NCBI GenBank assembly: GCA_963680875.1
Contig: OY804576.1
Span: forward strand, 73,971,668-74,035,667
Direction of reading: 5' to 3'
DNA: 64,000 nt
Source: Bathymodiolus brooksi
Taxonomy: Eukaryota; Mollusca; Bivalvia; Mytilida; Modiolidae
Shown here piece after piece: positions 61,609 through 64,000 of the stretch; positions within the stretch are counted from its first letter, which is position 1; each line of letters starts with the position of its first letter. The translations under genes and the position numbers were made by a program. Under the pieces are notes generated by a model. The model made no database searches and had not been told where the DNA came from. It saw nothing but the letters and a program-made list of their open reading frames with translations.

Positions 61609-61869
61609 AAAAATTACAAATATGATCAAACATTCTTTACAAAAATTACAAATATGATCAAACATTCTTTACAAAAATTACAAATATGATCAAACATTCT
61701 TTACAAAAATTACAAATATGATCAAACATTCTTTACAAAAATTACAAATATGATCAAACATTCTTTACAAAAATTACAAATATGATCAAACATTCTTTAC
61801 AAAAATTACAAATATGATCAAACATTCTTTACAAAAATTACAAATATGATCAAACATTCTTTACAAAAA
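61609..61869. repeat. 32-bp tandem repeat, 8 identical copies
   Basis: Unit AAAAATTACAAATATGATCA then AACATTCTTTAC. By eye the copies are identical, so the array is young or recently homogenised. Confidence 0.97.
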
Positions 61870-61929
61870 TTTCTCCATAGCATTTCTCATCTTCTCTCCA
61901 TGTCATTACTTCTAATTCATATTTAGTAG

Positions 61930-62128
61930 AGCCATGATTAATACATTTTCACATTCATGGCAAGGTGTACTCTACAACATTATGGGATCAACTTTGTCAG
62001 TGACTTGCAACAGGTCGGTGATTTTCCCCGTGTAATCCAGTTTCCCCCACCAATAAAACTGACTGTCACGATATAACTGATATATTGTTGAAAGTGGCGT
62101 TAAACACCATAAACCAACCAGCCAACCA
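61930..62128 (+). mobile_element. SINE family B, head degraded
   Basis: TTCATGGCAAGGTGTACTCT, AGTGACTTGCAACAGGTCGG, CCACCAATAAAACTGACTGT and the tail ATATTGTTGAAAGTGGCGTT AAACACC. Confidence 0.88.
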
Positions 62129-62719
62129 ACCTAGTACATTTTCTTCAATTCAGTGCTTAAACATACTTCTTGTGAGGCAGGCCTGTTGTCAGGATTGTTT
62201 AAGGGTGGGTTTGATAAACTCAAAATCTAGACTAGACTTTAACAGTCATAGTTCAACAGAAATCCTGATTTTAATCCTCATAGTTCTGCCAAAATATTGA
62301 CTTCAATTTTCCTTCTTTGTTTTCGAAAGGGGGAGGAGGTATAGAAAACCCTGTCTAAGGTTGAATGATTTCTTCATATTTATTTCCCAAGAAAATCAAG
62401 ACTTTTATAAGCATATTTATTTATTGCATTGTTGACATGTATATAAAAAAATATATATTTAAAATATATAATATACAACAGTAATATTCCCTAATAATGG
62501 TATATTTTATACTTCATAAAAAATACATCTCTTTGACATTTTAAACTTTAAAGTACAAAAACATGGTTACATAATATGAATTGCTTTAGCAGTTAGTGTC
62601 AGTAAATGTCCTTATCAATGTATATTTTGTCTTGGATGTTTTAAAACTTGATTATGTTGCCTTCCATCTAGAATTTCATAAGGGAATCTTACAAAGTGCT
62701 GCTTTAGATGTGTGAAGTC

Positions 62720-63047
62720 AGTTAGTTAGCAATTAAAAATAAATAGAAGTAAATCTTTGTGTTTTTTTTTGTTTTTTTTGAAAGTTGAAGAATATAGGAA
62801 AAAGCTTGAGCTAACTTGTAGCAATTAAAAAAAAAAATAGAATGATATCTTTGTTGTGTTTTGTTTTTTTTTAAAGTTAGTTGTAGAATATAGGAAAAAG
62901 CATTGGCTAACATGTAGCAGTTAAAAATAATAGTATCATATCTTTGTTTTTTTTAATAAAGTTGAAGAATATAGGAAAAATCTTTATCTAACTTGTTGCA
63001 ATTAAAAAAAAAAATAGAATCAAGTCTTTGGTTTATTTTTAATAAGT
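62720..63047. repeat. Irregular tandem repeat of about 100 bp, 3-4 copies
   Basis: AAGTTGAAGAATATAGGAAA and GCAATTAAAAAAAAAAATAG recur at about 62783, 62875 and 62960. Confidence 0.85.
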
Positions 63048-64000
63048 ACAGAATAGAATAGAATAGTTTTATTAAATCAATCAAGAAGCCCGTGAGAGCA
63101 CAGAATTACAGACATTTGCATTTTACACTTACAATGATTTTGATGATTAGTAACATATATGACATATATAAAAAGAATAAAAACAAGTATAGATGATCGA
63201 CACTGCAGGGGGGAAACCACCCATAGGCAGAACAAACTATGGCAGTTTATAGCTAATATTATGATATACATAAAAATATATATTATACAAATATAATATG
63301 ATGCAGATATAGCATGGTGTTCATATCACGAATACTATTTTATCTTTAAGTAAGGTTAAATTTGCAATGTATGGTTCTTCCGTATTTCAAAACTTTTGTT
63401 TAGGAGGACAGCAAGTTTATTTAATAACAGAGTGTCTTCACTACTAAGAAGCCAAATCAACTTATTGTTCGGACTCAGATGTTCAAAATTTTTACAATTA
63501 TCTTGAATGTATATCAGTAATGTAGCCCTTTCAGTTTCATATATAGGGCATTTGAATAACATATGACTTTCGTCTTCAACCTCATTTAATGTACAATGAA
63601 GGCATTTTCTTTCCCCTCTATCTAGCATAGCTAAATTTCCTTGGGAGTTTCGGATACGTTCATAACGTCCCGTTTCTATTCTTAACCGATGAGCACTTAT
63701 TCTAAATTTTGTTACAATAGATCTATTTATAATATTTTTCAGTTCAAAGTATTTTTCTGTGGTAAATCTGGTTTTAAATTGGAAGTAAGTGGATAATTTA
63801 CCAGATTCTCCCTGATTTTGTTTAATATTATTCCAAAAGGATAAAAATTTATGTTTCAACGTCTTTTTTAGTTCATTTTTAAACTTATTCCTGCCAAAAG
63901 TTTTTGATAAATTCATATCAATGTTTAGTGTTTTACAAAAGAATTTCACTGTTGAATACCACGTGTCAGTATATCCTGATCTGTATAATGATTTATATTC
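63048..64000 (-). mobile_element. 3' end of a LINE (non-LTR retrotransposon)
   Basis: The minus-strand element enters from the right edge. It has the ORF C-terminus (64000-63356), a 3' UTR of about 300 nt and a TATTC-repeat tail after AATAAA (63048-63075). A simple-repeat tail after the 3' UTR is usual for several LINE clades. Confidence 0.8.
63356..64000 (-). CDS. LINE ORF2-type protein, C-terminal part
   Basis: The open frame continues to the window edge, giving 214 visible residues and no true start here. RISAHRLRIETGRYERI then a C-x2-C-...-H-x4-C cluster (CLHC ... SHMLFKCP) matches the C-terminal region of reverse transcriptases in jockey/CR1-like non-LTR elements. No stop or frameshift interrupts it, so the copy may be young. 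Clade not determinable from this part. Confidence 0.8.
   Translation of the reverse strand, partial: EYKSLYRSGYTDTWYSTVKFFCKTLNIDMNLSKTFGRNKFKNELKKTLKHKFLSFWNNIKQNQGESGKLSTYFQFKTRFTTEKYFELKNIINRSIVTKFRISAHRLRIETGRYERIRNSQGNLAMLDRGERKCLHCTLNEVEDESHMLFKCPIYETERATLLIYIQDNCKNFEHLSPNNKLIWLLSSEDTLLLNKLAVLLNKSFEIRKNHTLQI

Larger units (their letters stand above)
55817..63047. other. PROX downstream intron (as far as visible)
   Basis: No further coding exon recognised. Holds tandem repeats (55905, 58618, 59596, 61609), a dispersed repeat (57668), SINE B pieces (61482, 61930) and AT-rich sequence. Stretches 56.3-57.6 and 60.0-61.4 kb show nothing identifiable. Confidence 0.6.

Noticed and set aside
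61609..61869. CRISPR-like array
   Set aside because: Units are directly tandem with no variable spacers, and the genome is eukaryotic.
63947..63949. GTG as start of the LINE protein
   Set aside because: The frame stays open to the window edge; the real start lies outside.

Overview
The window is eukaryotic nuclear DNA: very AT-rich, with short exons separated by long introns bounded by GT-AG (and one AT-AC) splice sites. It is dense in short interspersed repeats, foldback elements and minisatellites. Several repeat families look like ones I remember from bivalve molluscs, mytilids in particular: the tRNA-headed SINEs, the TIR element opening CTGTAAATTCAGAAATTATT, and the GTCCGTCC repeat around 58.6-59.5 kb. 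I therefore infer a bivalve mollusc. That placement rests on memory of repeat families, not on a search.

Two protein-coding genes can be supported. On the minus strand, 13 coding exons between 30055 and 1202 assemble, with every phase agreeing, into a complete 447-residue dihydrolipoamide succinyltransferase (DLST, the E2 subunit of the 2-oxoglutarate dehydrogenase complex). On the plus strand, a 570-codon exon (43431-45140) and a 155-bp exon (55662-55816) encode the N-terminal part and the first part of the homeo-prospero domain of a Prospero/PROX transcription factor. The rest of that gene lies beyond the window or was not found.

The PROX intron between these exons is not an ordinary intron. 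It begins ATATCCTTT, carries TTCCTTAAC ten bases before its end, and ends in AC, so it reads as a U12-type (minor spliceosome) AT-AC intron of 10.5 kb. The two genes stand head to head about 13 kb apart. This is the arrangement I recall for human DLST and PROX2 on chromosome 14q24, which suggests an old bilaterian gene pair.

Layout: 1-1.2 kb, 37-bp minisatellite and DLST 3' flank; 1.2-30.1 kb, DLST, whose long introns 10 (9.1 kb) and 1 (7.3 kb) hold foldback elements, SINEs and tandem repeats; 30.4-31.5 kb, an 1126-bp element with ~290-bp terminal inverted repeats and a 9-bp target duplication, enclosing a broken RecQ-type helicase fragment; 31.5-43.3 kb, the intergenic region with two islands that look regulatory; 43.3-55.8 kb, PROX, with a repeat-poor giant intron; 55.8-63.0 kb, PROX downstream intron with tandem and dispersed repeats; 63.05-64.0 kb, the 3' end of a LINE on the minus strand, running off the window edge.
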